A stretch of DNA of 64,000 nucleotides. It comes from Roseibium sp. MMSF_3412 (GTDB lineage: Bacteria; Pseudomonadota; Alphaproteobacteria; Rhizobiales; Stappiaceae). Made by a program: the position numbers and the translations under genes. The stretch spans positions 1 through 64,000 of the forward strand of contig NZ_JASHJI010000008.1 of NCBI RefSeq assembly GCF_030733265.1, in the 5' to 3' direction. Below the pieces are notes generated by a model. It was not told the origin of the DNA. It ran no database searches and worked only from the letters and a program-made list of their open reading frames with translations. Positions 18,362-29,567 of this stretch are shown one piece after another (positions within the stretch are counted from its first letter, which is position 1; every line of letters starts with the position of its first letter).

Positions 18362-18616
18362 TCTCTTTGCCGGCACCTGTGCACCCTGGCAATCCGCAGA
18401 AGGTGCGTTCACGCGCGGTCGAGTTGATCCGCGCAGTGGCGGGCCGCCGCTCGGGCGTCTTTGACCAAAGCGTTATACCGGGCTGCTTGCGGCACTGCGG
18501 TAAATGGGCTACGCAAGACGCGAAAATTTCTCAAGTGCCGTCCGGTGCGGGCTTTGCGTGATCGCGATCAAGCCTGTCCCGAACTGCACATCAGGATAAC
18601 ACGAAGGGGTTTCTGT

Positions 18617-19909
<1,293 letters not shown>

Positions 19910-19932
19910 AGCCAGCGCCTGGGACCCAACGC

Positions 19933-19960
19933 AATACCCCCGGTTTTCCGGGGGTATTTT
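19933..19960 (+). terminator. Intrinsic terminator of gltA
   Basis: An 11-base-pair perfect stem, AATACCCCCGG with CCGGGGGTATT, surrounds a TTTT loop and ends in a T-rich tail. It begins 24 bases after the gltA stop. It lies between convergent gltA and lpxB; the opposite strand lacks a good T run. Confidence 0.93.
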
Positions 19961-20055
19961 GATTCAGGTGGCAGCGACTTCGCAGGCCTGAGCATCCTCG
20001 CCTGGAACTTATTGATTTCAATAGCTCAGAAAAATCAGCCGGAGACCCGGAACAT

Positions 20056-21246
20056 TCACTTTTTCATCGCCTCCAGAACGACATCAGCGGCCGCTTCACG
20101 CTGACTGTGCCCGTCCGGCAACCGCATCAGGTCGTCCAGGCGCGCCAGTTCCGCCAACTGGGCCTTGCGCTCCGGGCTGTCTTCCAGAAGCAGCCTCAGC
20201 TCATCTGCGAGCACCGCGGCCTGAACTTCCTCGTCGAGAAATTCCGGTATCGCCTTGTTTCCGAGAATGATGTTGGGCAGCACGAAAGAATCGAAATTTG
20301 CCAGTTTCAGGATGCGATTGAGTTCCTTGAGCCGCCGGAAAAACCAGTCCACACGGTAGGCGACCACCATCGGAACACCGGAAAGTGCAAGCTCAAGCGA
20401 AACGGTCCCGGAAGCGGCCAACGCTGCGTGGGCACGGCGAAAAGCGGCGTTCTTGGCCTCGAGGCCGGAAACGATGTCCGGTTTGTGTTTCCAGCTGGCA
20501 ACACCTTCCCGGATCCTGTCTTCCAGATGCGCGACCGCCGGCAACAACACGTCAACATCCGGCATCTCGTCCTTGATCAAGGCGACCGTGTCTCCGAAAT
20601 CGGACAGGAGCCGGTTGATCTCGCTGCCGCGGCTGCCCGGCAGTACAAGCAGAACCCGCTTGCCTGTATCGAGCGCGCTTCTTTCACCGGCTGAAGGACG
20701 CAATTGTGCAAGGTTTTCGCCCAAGGGGTGGCCGACATAATGGGTGCGCGGCCCGCCGAGCCGCTTGTGTACGTCCGGCTCGAAGGGCAGAAGCGCGAGC
20801 AGCTCATCCACATAAGCGCTCATTTTCCGGGCCCGCCCGGGCCGCCAGGCCCACACGGACGGCGACACGTAGCCGACGATCGGGATATGTGGTGCCCGTT
20901 TCCTGACCCTTTTGGCGACGCTGTGCGTGAAATCCGGGCTGTCGATAATGACCAGGACGGAAGGATCTTGCGCAACCACGGCGTCGACCGTCTGATAGAC
21001 ACGCCGCACAATCAGCGGCAGGCGTGCAAGAACGGCACTCAGGCCCATGACGGAAACATCCGTCATGTCGAAAAAACTGGTCAGACCGAGCGACGTCATC
21101 CGCTCGCCGCCGACGCCGCAGTACCGCACTTTGGAGTTCAGCCTGACATTGATCGCCTTCATCAGCTCCGAACCCAGCTGATCGCCCGACTCCTCACCTG
21201 CCACAAGGCAGATCATCGGCGCGGTCTCAGTCATCGACCGGCTCAT
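20056..21246 (-). CDS. lpxB: Lipid-A-disaccharide synthase
   Basis: LpxB joins UDP-2,3-diacylglucosamine and lipid X into the lipid A disaccharide at the inner face of the cytoplasmic membrane. The 396-residue protein shows the GT19-family N-terminus CLVAGEESGDQLG, the region YVSPSVWAWRPGR and LLVLPGSRGSEI. Start 21246 overlaps the end of lpxI; an alternative ATG is at 21234. It is the last gene of the long leftward block ending in lpxD-fabZ-lpxA-lpxI-lpxB, the common alphaproteobacterial lipid A gene order. Confidence 0.96.
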   Translation of the reverse strand: MSRSMTETAPMICLVAGEESGDQLGSELMKAINVRLNSKVRYCGVGGERMTSLGLTSFFDMTDVSVMGLSAVLARLPLIVRRVYQTVDAVVAQDPSVLVIIDSPDFTHSVAKRVRKRAPHIPIVGYVSPSVWAWRPGRARKMSAYVDELLALLPFEPDVHKRLGGPRTHYVGHPLGENLAQLRPSAGERSALDTGKRVLLVLPGSRGSEINRLLSDFGDTVALIKDEMPDVDVLLPAVAHLEDRIREGVASWKHKPDIVSGLEAKNAAFRRAHAALAASGTVSLELALSGVPMVVAYRVDWFFRRLKELNRILKLANFDSFVLPNIILGNKAIPEFLDEEVQAAVLADELRLLLEDSPERKAQLAELARLDDLMRLPDGHSQREAAADVVLEAMKK

Positions 21247-22129
21247 CCGAGATCAGAGCCCGGTCAATCCCAACCACGAAAAGACCCGCCTCGTCAGCCT
21301 TTTTCAGCGTATCGTTCTTGTCGGCAATCAGGGCCCCTTGCGCTTCAACCGCGATCCCGGCAAGACCGGCGGAATGTGCAAGATCGATTGTCCTTGGTCC
21401 GACGGTCGGCAGATCGACACGCAGATCCTGGTTGGGCTTGGCCGTCTTGACGAGAACCCCTGCCCGCCCGCGCGCGCGCACACGGCCGCTGGACTTCAAT
21501 TCGGCACAGCGCTGCAGCATGGCGTCGGTGCCCTCTGCCCCTTCAAGCGCAATTACGCGGTCACCGACAGCGACTGCCGCCTGACCGATATCAAGTTCCC
21601 CCAGGCGCCTTGTCGCCTCGAGCGCGAGCTGAAGATCGCGCCAGTCGGCCTTCGAAGGTTTGACCCGCCCGAGAACTCCACTGGATGCCAGGAGCTGCGG
21701 TGCTACATCCTTGATACCCACGACGAGAAACCCTTCCTCTTCAAAAAGACGAATGACCTTGGTCAGAAGACTGTCATCTCCACCTGCGAGTGCCCTTATG
21801 ATGGCCGGCAGTCTTTTCAAGGTGCCGAAATCGGCCAAGAAGGACATGAAGTCGGGCCGTCTGGAAACCCCGCCGATAAGCAGAACTTCTTCGCAGCCGG
21901 TCTTGTTCAAGAAGGCATAGAGGCGGCCGATCTCTCCCCATCCGAGCTCCGTATTCGCCTTGCGTCTGGTTGCCTCGTCGGCCTCGCCCTTGATCGCAAT
22001 CAGACGATAATCACGGCCGGCCGTTTCCAGCGCATCCGCGATCTGCCGCGGAATCACGCCGTTGCCCGCGATCAGGGCCAGGCGTGCAAACTGCGCATCA
22101 GCCCTTTCTGACATTGTGTCAGTCTTCAT
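21227..22129 (-). CDS. lpxI: UDP-2,3-diacylglucosamine pyrophosphatase LpxI
   Basis: LpxI hydrolyses UDP-2,3-diacylglucosamine to lipid X and UMP, the step before LpxB. It is the alphaproteobacterial replacement for LpxH and was first characterised in Caulobacter. The 300-residue protein has the family N-terminal domain (LALIAGNGVIPRQIADAL, LLIGGVSRRPDF) and the C-terminal DUF1009 catalytic domain. Position between lpxA and lpxB is diagnostic. The ATG at 22129 overlaps the lpxA end by 11 bases; an ATG at 22114 is an alternative. It overlaps lpxB, which suggests coupled translation. Confidence 0.95.
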   Translation of the reverse strand: MKTDTMSERADAQFARLALIAGNGVIPRQIADALETAGRDYRLIAIKGEADEATRRKANTELGWGEIGRLYAFLNKTGCEEVLLIGGVSRRPDFMSFLADFGTLKRLPAIIRALAGGDDSLLTKVIRLFEEEGFLVVGIKDVAPQLLASSGVLGRVKPSKADWRDLQLALEATRRLGELDIGQAAVAVGDRVIALEGAEGTDAMLQRCAELKSSGRVRARGRAGVLVKTAKPNQDLRVDLPTVGPRTIDLAHSAGLAGIAVEAQGALIADKNDTLKKADEAGLFVVGIDRALISDEPVDD

Positions 22130-22916
22130 TGCGCGGCGTACAGAACCGCCGGTCTTCCTTCTCGAGGATGAAGTCGGTGACCGTTTTTACGAGCGGCTGG
22201 TCCTGCGTATCGGCTGCAAGAGCCTCGGCCCTGCTGCGCAACGTTCCTTCTTCGCTCTCGAACAGGGCACGATAGGCTGCCCTGAGCGCGTGGATCTGCT
22301 CACGCGGGAGGCCCTTGCGCTTCAAACCGATCAGGTTGAGACCAGCAAGGCGCGCCCTGTCGCCGATAACGGACCCATAGGGGATAACGTCAAACTCGAC
22401 GCCGGTCATGCCGCCGACGATTGCCCCGGTCCCGATACGCGACCACTGCCGGATCGCACTGAGCCCGCCCAGTATAACGAAGTTCGCAAGTTCAACGTGG
22501 CCTGCCAGCGTCGCATTGTTTGCAAGGATGACATTGTTTCCGACAATACAGTCGTGCCCGACATGGGCGCCCATCATGAAAAGTCCGTTGTCGCCAACCT
22601 TTGTGACGCCGCCACCGCCTTCGGTGCCGGGGCTCATCGTGACATGTTCCCGAATCTGGTTGTTCGCACCGATCTCGAGACGTGTCACCTCACCGGAGAA
22701 CTTCAGGTCCTGAGGCTTGTGACCAATACTGGCAAACGGGAAGATATGAGTTCCGGACCCGACGCTTGTGTGCCCGGCGACGACGGCATGCGCCTCGAGA
22801 ACCACGCCATCAGCGAGTTCAACGTTCGGTCCGACAATCGAATAAGGACCGATACGGGTTCCCTCGCCGATCACGGCCCCGTCTTCAACGATGGCCGTAG
22901 GATGAATATCTGTCAT
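22119..22916 (-). CDS. lpxA: UDP-N-acetylglucosamine acyltransferase
   Basis: LpxA transfers a 3-hydroxyacyl chain from acyl carrier protein to UDP-GlcNAc, the first step of lipid A synthesis. The 265-residue protein is a left-handed beta helix of hexapeptide repeats from its opening DIHPTAIVEDGAVIGEGTRI onward. The catalytic histidine region is MMGAHVGHDCIVGN. Length is standard. It lies six bases after the fabZ stop, within an operon with lpxD, fabZ, lpxI and lpxB. Confidence 0.97.
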   Translation of the reverse strand: MTDIHPTAIVEDGAVIGEGTRIGPYSIVGPNVELADGVVLEAHAVVAGHTSVGSGTHIFPFASIGHKPQDLKFSGEVTRLEIGANNQIREHVTMSPGTEGGGGVTKVGDNGLFMMGAHVGHDCIVGNNVILANNATLAGHVELANFVILGGLSAIRQWSRIGTGAIVGGMTGVEFDVIPYGSVIGDRARLAGLNLIGLKRKGLPREQIHALRAAYRALFESEEGTLRSRAEALAADTQDQPLVKTVTDFILEKEDRRFCTPRNED

Positions 22917-22922
22917 TTTCCC

Positions 22923-23387
22923 TCACGCATCTATCAGCATCGCGCTGACTTCCGCTTCTGCTACTTTCTTTCCGTCCACCTGGGCGACGGCGTCGAACTT
23001 CCAGATATTGGCGCGCTGCTTGATCTTCTTGACGTGAAAATGAACCTGATCGCCAGGTTCAACCGGCTTGCGGAACTTCGCCTTGTCAATGGTCATGAAA
23101 TAAACAAGTTGCGGCGGTGCGTCATCTCCACGCGCGTGAACGCAAAGTGCACCTGCCGTCTGCGCCATCGCCTCAATGAGCAGAACACCGGGGAAAACCG
23201 GCCGTTCGGGAAAGTGACCGGTAAAATGGGGTTCGTTGATCGTGACGTTCTTGATCCCGATACAGCTGTTATCGCCATCCATCTCGATGATCTTGTCGAT
23301 AAGCAGGAAAGGATACCTGTGCGGCAGAAGCTTCATGATTTTCATGATGTCTGCGCTGGCAAGTGTCTTTTTTTCTTCGTCTTCCAT
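22923..23387 (-). CDS. fabZ: 3-hydroxyacyl-[acyl-carrier-protein] dehydratase FabZ
   Basis: FabZ dehydrates 3-hydroxyacyl-ACP in fatty acid elongation and so competes with LpxA and LpxD for the same substrate. The 154-residue hot-dog-fold protein carries the motif [19 protein letters not shown] with the catalytic histidine and glutamate. ATG 23387 is chosen from homology ([19 protein letters not shown] soon follows); upstream in-frame sequence is not protein-like. Placement between lpxD and lpxA is the usual one. Confidence 0.97.
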   Translation of the reverse strand: MEDEEKKTLASADIMKIMKLLPHRYPFLLIDKIIEMDGDNSCIGIKNVTINEPHFTGHFPERPVFPGVLLIEAMAQTAGALCVHARGDDAPPQLVYFMTIDKAKFRKPVEPGDQVHFHVKKIKQRANIWKFDAVAQVDGKKVAEAEVSAMLIDA

Positions 23388-23434
23388 GAGTGCCCCTCGG
23401 CGGATTAACTCCGAAACATTCAATACATCGCGGT

Positions 23435-24472
23435 TTACGGCTCGTTGCCGCGTTCTGCAAGCTTTCTGACGGCGGCGACTTCCCTGAACCACTGTTTCAC
23501 TGGTTTTGCAGGCGTTCCGCCATAGCGCCCGCCCGGAGCCAGGTCTTCGCTGACCACGCTCACGGCTGCAATCTGGGCTCCCATTCCAATGGTCACGTGG
23601 CCGCGCACGCCCGTCTGGCCACCGATCGCCACGAAGTCTTCCAGCGTACAGCTGCCGGAAAGGCCGACCTGAGAAACCAGAACGCAGTGCCGCCCGACAA
23701 CCACGTTGTGGCCAATCTGCACCTGGTTGTCGATCTTCGTGCCTTCCCCGATCACCGTGTCCCGGTTTGCCCCACGGTCGATCGTCGTATTGGCACCGAT
23801 TTCAACATCGTCCTGCACAATGACCCGTCCCACCTGGGGTACCTTCAAATGCCCCTGCGGTCCCATTGCATACCCGAACCCGTCCTGGCCGCAGCAGACG
23901 CCAGGATGAAGCGTGACGCGGTTTCCAAGAACGGAATGCTGGACAGTGCAATTGGGTCCGACGACACAGTCGCGGCCGATTTTCACGCCGAAGCCGATAA
24001 CCGCATTCGACCGAATAACCGATCCGGATCCAATATCGGCTCCAGCTCCCACGACGGCGCCCGCCTCGATTGTTACGTTGTCTTCAAGCGTTGCCGTCGG
24101 ATCGACGACCGCCCTTTCGGAGACACCCGAACTTCCAGCTTCTGTTGGAGACATCGCATCGGGAAAAAGCTTTGCAAGAACCTTCGCCCAGGACCGATAA
24201 GCGTCCTCGCAGATCAGTACGGCAACATTTTCCGGCACCTTGTCCTTGTGCCGCTTACCGACAAGACAGGCCGCTGCACCCGTTGTCTCCAGTTGCTTCA
24301 GATACGCGGTGTTGTCAAAAAAGACCAGAGCACCGGGTCCCGCATCCTCCAGCGGCGCAACATCCGAGATCTCCAGACCGTCTTCGCCGCGATAGATTTC
24401 CGCATCCGCCCATTCGGCAACCGTCTTGAGCACAATGGACTGAGGAAATTCGAAGAACCTGGGCTCGGACAT
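23435..24472 (-). CDS. lpxD: UDP-3-O-(3-hydroxyacyl)glucosamine N-acyltransferase
   Basis: LpxD adds the second 3-hydroxyacyl chain in lipid A synthesis. The 345-residue protein has an N-terminal uridine-binding domain (1-100), a hexapeptide-repeat beta helix (about 110-310, e.g. [11 protein letters not shown] and QIGHNVVVG) and a C-terminal helix ([16 protein letters not shown]). The catalytic histidine is in the VQIGHNV segment. ATG 24472 is preferred over an in-frame start 27 bases upstream. It lies between bamA and fabZ. Confidence 0.97.
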   Translation of the reverse strand: MSEPRFFEFPQSIVLKTVAEWADAEIYRGEDGLEISDVAPLEDAGPGALVFFDNTAYLKQLETTGAAACLVGKRHKDKVPENVAVLICEDAYRSWAKVLAKLFPDAMSPTEAGSSGVSERAVVDPTATLEDNVTIEAGAVVGAGADIGSGSVIRSNAVIGFGVKIGRDCVVGPNCTVQHSVLGNRVTLHPGVCCGQDGFGYAMGPQGHLKVPQVGRVIVQDDVEIGANTTIDRGANRDTVIGEGTKIDNQVQIGHNVVVGRHCVLVSQVGLSGSCTLEDFVAIGGQTGVRGHVTIGMGAQIAAVSVVSEDLAPGGRYGGTPAKPVKQWFREVAAVRKLAERGNEP

Positions 24473-24552
24473 AGTTTGATCCTTGTTGCAAGCCAACAAA
24501 AAAGGCCGCCGTTTTGACCCGGCGGCCGTTTTCTAACGCAATTGACCGCGAT

Positions 24553-26934
24553 TTAGAAGCGGGTCCCGCCGCTCAATCTGAACAGCTGTGTCTTATCCGA
24601 ATCTTCCTTCACGAGCGGATACGCGAAGTCAGCGCGGATGGGACCGAACGGCGATCTCCAGCGAACGCCTGCGCCGACCGATGCACGGATCGCCAGATCG
24701 TTGGAATCGATCCTGCCACCGTTGTTCTCAACCAGATTGACAAGATCGCTGTCGGCATCCCAGAGCGAACCCGCATCGGCGAACACCGCGCCGCTCAGGC
24801 CGAGTTCCTTCGGGATGATCGGGAACGGGAACGTGCCTTCCGCTGTCGCGGCAAAGAAGAACCGGCCGCCAATGGCATCATCCGTCGTCGCATCACGAGG
24901 ACCGATACCCTGGTTCTCAAAGCCACGGACCAGGTTGCCGCCAAGCATGAACTGCTCGGAGACGCGCAGACGCTCGTCGCCAAGCGCCATGATGTTTCCG
25001 CCGCGGATCTGCAGGCTGCCGACCAGACCGTAGTCGGCCAGGATTTCCTTGTAGGCGCGGGCCTGGGCTTCCGTCTTGATGTAGAAGCTGTCGCCGCCAA
25101 GACCGGCAAACTGCTGTCCGAAGGAGGCAAAGACACCGTCCGTCGGGTCAAGGTTCCGGTCAAGCGTATTATAGCGCAAATCGTAACCGACCAGCGATGT
25201 CAGGTAGGTTCCCAGCGAGTCACAGACCGCAAGCGACAGATTGTTGGTGTTACAATTGTTGATGTTTGTCGACTGGCTGTCGGGATCGGAGTTGTCTTCC
25301 TGGAAGATGTTGTAGAACAGACGAAGCGTAAGTTCCTCTTCGCGAAGCGGAAGCGTGAAACCGAAACCGCCGCCGGTTCTTTCCTGATCGAAGGAACGGT
25401 AATCGTTCGCGTCGTCCACACGGCGATAGACGTCGACGTCAAAGGCAACCCGGCGTCCCATGAAGAACGGTTCCACGAAGCGGAACTCATAGGACTGCGT
25501 ATCGGTGCCGCCGCCGATGGAAAGTTTCACGAACTGGCCTCGGCCGAGGAAGTTCTTTTCGGTAAGCGACACATCGCCCACAATACCGTCAACGGTCGAG
25601 TATCCGACGCCGAATGAGATTTCTCCGGTCGGCTTTTCTTCCACGCGGACATTCACGACAACACGGTCGGGCGCGCTGCCCTGCTGCGTCGTGATCGACA
25701 CATTCTCGAAGAATCCGAGATTGCGCAAACGTCTTTCCGCCTTGTCGACGAGCGCCCTGTTGAAAGCATCGCCTTCAACGATATCGAACTCGCGGCGGAT
25801 CACATATTCACGTGTCCGGTCATTGCCGACGATGTTGATGCGTTCAATGTAGGCGCGCGGACCTTCCTCGATGTAGTAAATCAGGGAGATCGTGTTGTCG
25901 TCGTAGTTGCGCGACCCTCTCGGACGCACGCGCGCGAACGCGTATCCTTCTTCTGAAACACGCAGGGTGATTTCTTCGACGGACTGCTCGACCCGCAAGG
26001 AATTGAAGGTCTGGCCGCTGCGCGTCCTCACAAGCTTGCGCAGGTCCTCGGGATCGACCTCGGCAATGGTCGAAACCAACTCGACGTCGCCAATCTTGTA
26101 ACGCTCGCCTTCATCAACCGTGAAGGTGACATAGAAAATGTTCTGTTCGCGGTCCAGGTCAGCGCTCACCGAAACGATCCGGAAGTCCGCATAACCCTTC
26201 TGATTGTAGTATCTGCGAAGCAATTCCTCGTCGGCCGCCAGGCGGTCGGGATCGTAGGTGTCCGTGCTGCGCAGGAAACTCAGCAGACCCGTTTCACGTG
26301 TCCGGATAACGTCACGCAGCCGGCCGTCGCTGAACGCCTTGTTGCCGATAAAGCTGATGCGCTCGACACCGGTCTTGGCACCCTCATTGATTTCAAAAAC
26401 CAGATCGACACGATTCTGTCCGCGATCAATGATCTTCGGCTCTACGGAAGCGCCGAAGCGTCCGGACCGGCGGTAGGATTCCAGAATATTCTGAACGTCT
26501 GTCTGGACACGTGCTCGCGAAAGCGTTGTCCGGGGCTGAGAACGGACCGCGGTTTCAAGGGCATCATCCTTGATCTTGCGGTTCCCCTCGAACGACACTC
26601 TGTTGATGATCGGATTTTCCGAAACCGTGACGATGACCGTATTGCCGCGCGGGGTGATATCAACCGTGGCAAACAGACCTGTCGCATACAGGGCTTTCAG
26701 GGATTCATCCACATCGAAGGCGCTGTAGGAGCGGCCTGGAACGATCGTCATGTAGCTGATGACCGTTTCATCCTCGACGCGTGTGTTGCCCTGCACTTGA
26801 ATGCTTCTGGCAACGGCCGCCTCGGCAACCGAAACGAAGGACATTGGCCCTGCCAGCTGCGGCACGACCGACCCTACCGAAAATACGGCTGCCGCCAAAC
26901 ACACGGCCCGTATAAGTCTCTGCAATCGCTGCAT
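24553..26934 (-). CDS. bamA: Outer membrane protein assembly factor BamA
   Basis: BamA is the essential outer-membrane insertase for beta-barrel proteins. The 793-residue precursor begins with a signal peptide (about 1-40, ending near SVAEAAVARS). Five POTRA domains follow (about 42-430), then the 16-stranded barrel with the late VRGFENQGIGPRD segment that carries the conserved VRGF motif of the Omp85 family. The C-terminus ends in FRLSGGTRF, a typical barrel signal with terminal Phe. Upstream is rseP and downstream lpxD, as in most proteobacteria. Confidence 0.98.
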   Translation of the reverse strand: MQRLQRLIRAVCLAAAVFSVGSVVPQLAGPMSFVSVAEAAVARSIQVQGNTRVEDETVISYMTIVPGRSYSAFDVDESLKALYATGLFATVDITPRGNTVIVTVSENPIINRVSFEGNRKIKDDALETAVRSQPRTTLSRARVQTDVQNILESYRRSGRFGASVEPKIIDRGQNRVDLVFEINEGAKTGVERISFIGNKAFSDGRLRDVIRTRETGLLSFLRSTDTYDPDRLAADEELLRRYYNQKGYADFRIVSVSADLDREQNIFYVTFTVDEGERYKIGDVELVSTIAEVDPEDLRKLVRTRSGQTFNSLRVEQSVEEITLRVSEEGYAFARVRPRGSRNYDDNTISLIYYIEEGPRAYIERINIVGNDRTREYVIRREFDIVEGDAFNRALVDKAERRLRNLGFFENVSITTQQGSAPDRVVVNVRVEEKPTGEISFGVGYSTVDGIVGDVSLTEKNFLGRGQFVKLSIGGGTDTQSYEFRFVEPFFMGRRVAFDVDVYRRVDDANDYRSFDQERTGGGFGFTLPLREEELTLRLFYNIFQEDNSDPDSQSTNINNCNTNNLSLAVCDSLGTYLTSLVGYDLRYNTLDRNLDPTDGVFASFGQQFAGLGGDSFYIKTEAQARAYKEILADYGLVGSLQIRGGNIMALGDERLRVSEQFMLGGNLVRGFENQGIGPRDATTDDAIGGRFFFAATAEGTFPFPIIPKELGLSGAVFADAGSLWDADSDLVNLVENNGGRIDSNDLAIRASVGAGVRWRSPFGPIRADFAYPLVKEDSDKTQLFRLSGGTRF

Positions 26935-27097
26935 TATTGCGCTATGCCTTTTTTATAGTACCCCATCCAAGAAACTGCGCTCACCCCTGCGGATTCTTGG
27001 AACCGACGAACGTTGTATAGGTTTTTACCGATAACGCAACCGCACTTCGCGCCTGAAAGCGATTTAGTCTGAAGACGTTGCGCCAATGTCACGGCTG

Positions 27098-28240
27098 CTA
27101 GGAATCGTTTGATACGAGACGCAAAATATCCCTCCACGTTACGAAGACCATTAGCATTAATACCAAGCCCAATCCGATGCGGAAGCCGACATCCTGCACG
27201 CGTTCGCTCAAGGGCTTCCCGCGCAGGGCTTCCGCGGCGAAGAAAACAAGATGACCGCCGTCCAGGATCGGGACAGGAGCCAGATTGATCAGACCGATGC
27301 TGACAGACAGAACCGCAGCAAGCGAAATCAGCGGTATCAGGCCATGCTCGGCAACTTTGCCCGAAATCTCGGCAACACGGATCGGACCGCCAAGCTGATC
27401 CGCGGACTGACGCTGCGTGATCACACCCCAGATATAACTGACGGTGCCATCCATGATCCGGTAGGTTTCCTTTGCGCCCTCGACCACGGCTCCGACGGGA
27501 CCGTACTGGATGCTTATGACATTCTCCGGATCGGCACTGCCCCGCAGGCCGATGTCTCCGGCCATCTGGCGCTCGCCAAGAAACACTTCCTTTTCCTTGG
27601 CATCAGGCGTAACCGTCAGAGATACAAGATCGTTTCCACGCTCAACCTCGAAAACGAGCGGATTGTTCGCATTCATCAGGACGATCTGGCGCATCTCTCC
27701 AAATGTGTGGATGTCCCTGCCGTCGATCTGCTTGACGACATCCCCGGCCACGATACCGCCTCGTTCCGCCGCGCCGCCCGGAAACACTTCCTCGACGACA
27801 GGAACAAGTCCCTGCTTGCCGGCAGACATGAACAAAGAAGCAAAAATGACGATCGCAAGGAGAAAGTTCGCAAGCGGGCCAGCAGCGACAATCGCCGCGC
27901 GTTGCCAGACAGGCTTTGCGATGAACGCGGTTTTGCGCTCCTCATCGCTCATGTTTGCAATCATTTCGCGGCTTGGAACACTGGCAGCGTTTTCATCACC
28001 GGCGAATTTGACGTAGCCGCCGAGCGGGATCATGCACAGTTTCCAGCGCGTTCCCTTCTTGTCGTACCAGCCGAAGATTTCGCGTCCGAACCCGACAGCG
28101 AACGCGTCCACCTTCACGTTGCACCAGCGCGCGACCGCGAAGTGCCCGAGTTCATGGAAAAACACCACGATCGTCAGGACAAACAGGAAGGGAATGATCG
28201 TTCCGACAACGAGGGAATAAGCAGATACTAAGAGATCCAT
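27098..28240 (-). CDS. rseP: Site-2 intramembrane zinc metalloprotease RseP
   Basis: RseP cleaves membrane-bound anti-sigma factors and other type II membrane proteins inside the bilayer during envelope stress. The 380-residue protein has the zinc motif HELGH at 29-33 in the first helix, one PDZ domain (about residues 130-210) and the second catalytic motif NLAPVPILDGGHL near the C-terminus. It is shorter than E. coli RseP, which has two PDZ domains; the single-PDZ form is common in alphaproteobacteria. It lies between dxr and bamA. Confidence 0.96.
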   Translation of the reverse strand: MDLLVSAYSLVVGTIIPFLFVLTIVVFFHELGHFAVARWCNVKVDAFAVGFGREIFGWYDKKGTRWKLCMIPLGGYVKFAGDENAASVPSREMIANMSDEERKTAFIAKPVWQRAAIVAAGPLANFLLAIVIFASLFMSAGKQGLVPVVEEVFPGGAAERGGIVAGDVVKQIDGRDIHTFGEMRQIVLMNANNPLVFEVERGNDLVSLTVTPDAKEKEVFLGERQMAGDIGLRGSADPENVISIQYGPVGAVVEGAKETYRIMDGTVSYIWGVITQRQSADQLGGPIRVAEISGKVAEHGLIPLISLAAVLSVSIGLINLAPVPILDGGHLVFFAAEALRGKPLSERVQDVGFRIGLGLVLMLMVFVTWRDILRLVSNDS

Positions 28241-28339
28241 TCAGGGGTCCGATCTAAACGCAACGAGGCACTTATTGCATCACATTATTAATAAGAGAAT
28301 TACGGCGCGTTAATGGTAAGACACTTTTTTCCAGCAGCA

Positions 28340-29551
28340 TCAATGCCATGACGTCCGGCTCTCGACCCATTCTAAGGTCTTTTGCCGCGCTTCGGAATCC
28401 AGTGCGAGGACGTCTTCAACACTTTTTGAAGGCTTTAGCGAATCCGAAGCGGATAAACGTTCCAAAACGGCATCGATCGCGGCCGGTATGTCCAGAAAGC
28501 CGATACGCCCGCCAAGAAATGCATCGACGGCGACCTCGTCCGCCGCATTGAGCGCCGCCGGAGCCGCCCCGCCCGTTTCCAGCGCATTGAGGGCAATTCC
28601 GAGACAGGGAAAGCGCTCCGTGTCGGGAGCTTCGAATGTCATGGTACCCAATTCCGCGAGGTTCAGGCGCTTGACCGGCACAGGCATGCGTCTTGGAAAC
28701 GACAGGCAATGCGCGATCGGTGTACGCATGTCCGGGCTTCCGAGCTGAGCCAGAAGCGAACCATCCTTGTATTGCACAAGTCCGTGGATCGTGGACTGCG
28801 GATGGACCAGAACATCCAGCTGATCATTCGAAACAGGGAAAAGGTGTGATGCTTCAATGACCTCCAGGCCTTTGTTCATCATGGTTGCACTGTCGATCGT
28901 AATCCGGGCACCCATGTCCCAGTTGGGGTGCTTGAGGGCTTGCTTCGGCGTGACCGCTTTCATCTTTTCGATGGGCCAGGTCCTGAAGGGTCCACCTGAA
29001 GCGGTCAGGATGACCTTCTCGATCTGGTCCGCCTGGTCTTTCTCGAAAACCTGAAAGATCGCATTGTGTTCGCTGTCGACAGGCAGCAGCTCGGCCCCGG
29101 ACGTCCTGATCCGGTCGACGAAAAGGTCGCCCGCGCATACAAGGCACTCCTTGTTGGCGAGTGCAATACGGCGTCCCGGTCTGATGGCTCTGAATGTGGG
29201 CAAAAGACCGGCGGCACCGACGATCGCACCGACAACAAGATCGGCCTCCATATCAACGGCTTCGTCAAGCGCGCCCGGTCCGCTTGCAGCGGTGATGCCT
29301 GTTCCCTTCAAGCGTTCTGCAAGCGCTTGGTGGTTCTTGTCTTCCGCCAAAACCGCTGTCGATGCGTTGAGTTTGATGGCCATGTCGGCCAGTGCGTCCG
29401 CGTTGCGGTTGGCGACAAGCGCAACGACATCAAAACGATCGGGATTTCTTTCAAGCAGATCGGCAAGGCTTTGACCGATGGACCCCGTCGCTCCGAGAAC
29501 GGTTATTCTGGTCGGGCCATGCCCGACGTCTGTTTCGGCTTCGGCCGGCAA
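28340..29551 (-). CDS. dxr: 1-deoxy-D-xylulose 5-phosphate reductoisomerase
   Basis: Dxr converts DXP to 2-C-methyl-D-erythritol 4-phosphate with NADPH, the committed step of the MEP isoprenoid route. The 403-residue protein has the NADPH motif GATGSIG (20-26), the metal/substrate motif VDSEHNAIFQ and NKGLEVIEASHLF. No ATG lies in a suitable place, so a TTG at 29551 with GGGGAG six bases upstream is taken as the start; other in-frame TTGs lie just upstream. It sits after cdsA and before rseP, feeding undecaprenyl phosphate synthesis by the nearby uppS. Confidence 0.95.
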   Translation of the reverse strand: MPAEAETDVGHGPTRITVLGATGSIGQSLADLLERNPDRFDVVALVANRNADALADMAIKLNASTAVLAEDKNHQALAERLKGTGITAASGPGALDEAVDMEADLVVGAIVGAAGLLPTFRAIRPGRRIALANKECLVCAGDLFVDRIRTSGAELLPVDSEHNAIFQVFEKDQADQIEKVILTASGGPFRTWPIEKMKAVTPKQALKHPNWDMGARITIDSATMMNKGLEVIEASHLFPVSNDQLDVLVHPQSTIHGLVQYKDGSLLAQLGSPDMRTPIAHCLSFPRRMPVPVKRLNLAELGTMTFEAPDTERFPCLGIALNALETGGAAPAALNAADEVAVDAFLGGRIGFLDIPAAIDAVLERLSASDSLKPSKSVEDVLALDSEARQKTLEWVESRTSWH

Positions 29552-29567
29552 CGAACTCTCCCCACGT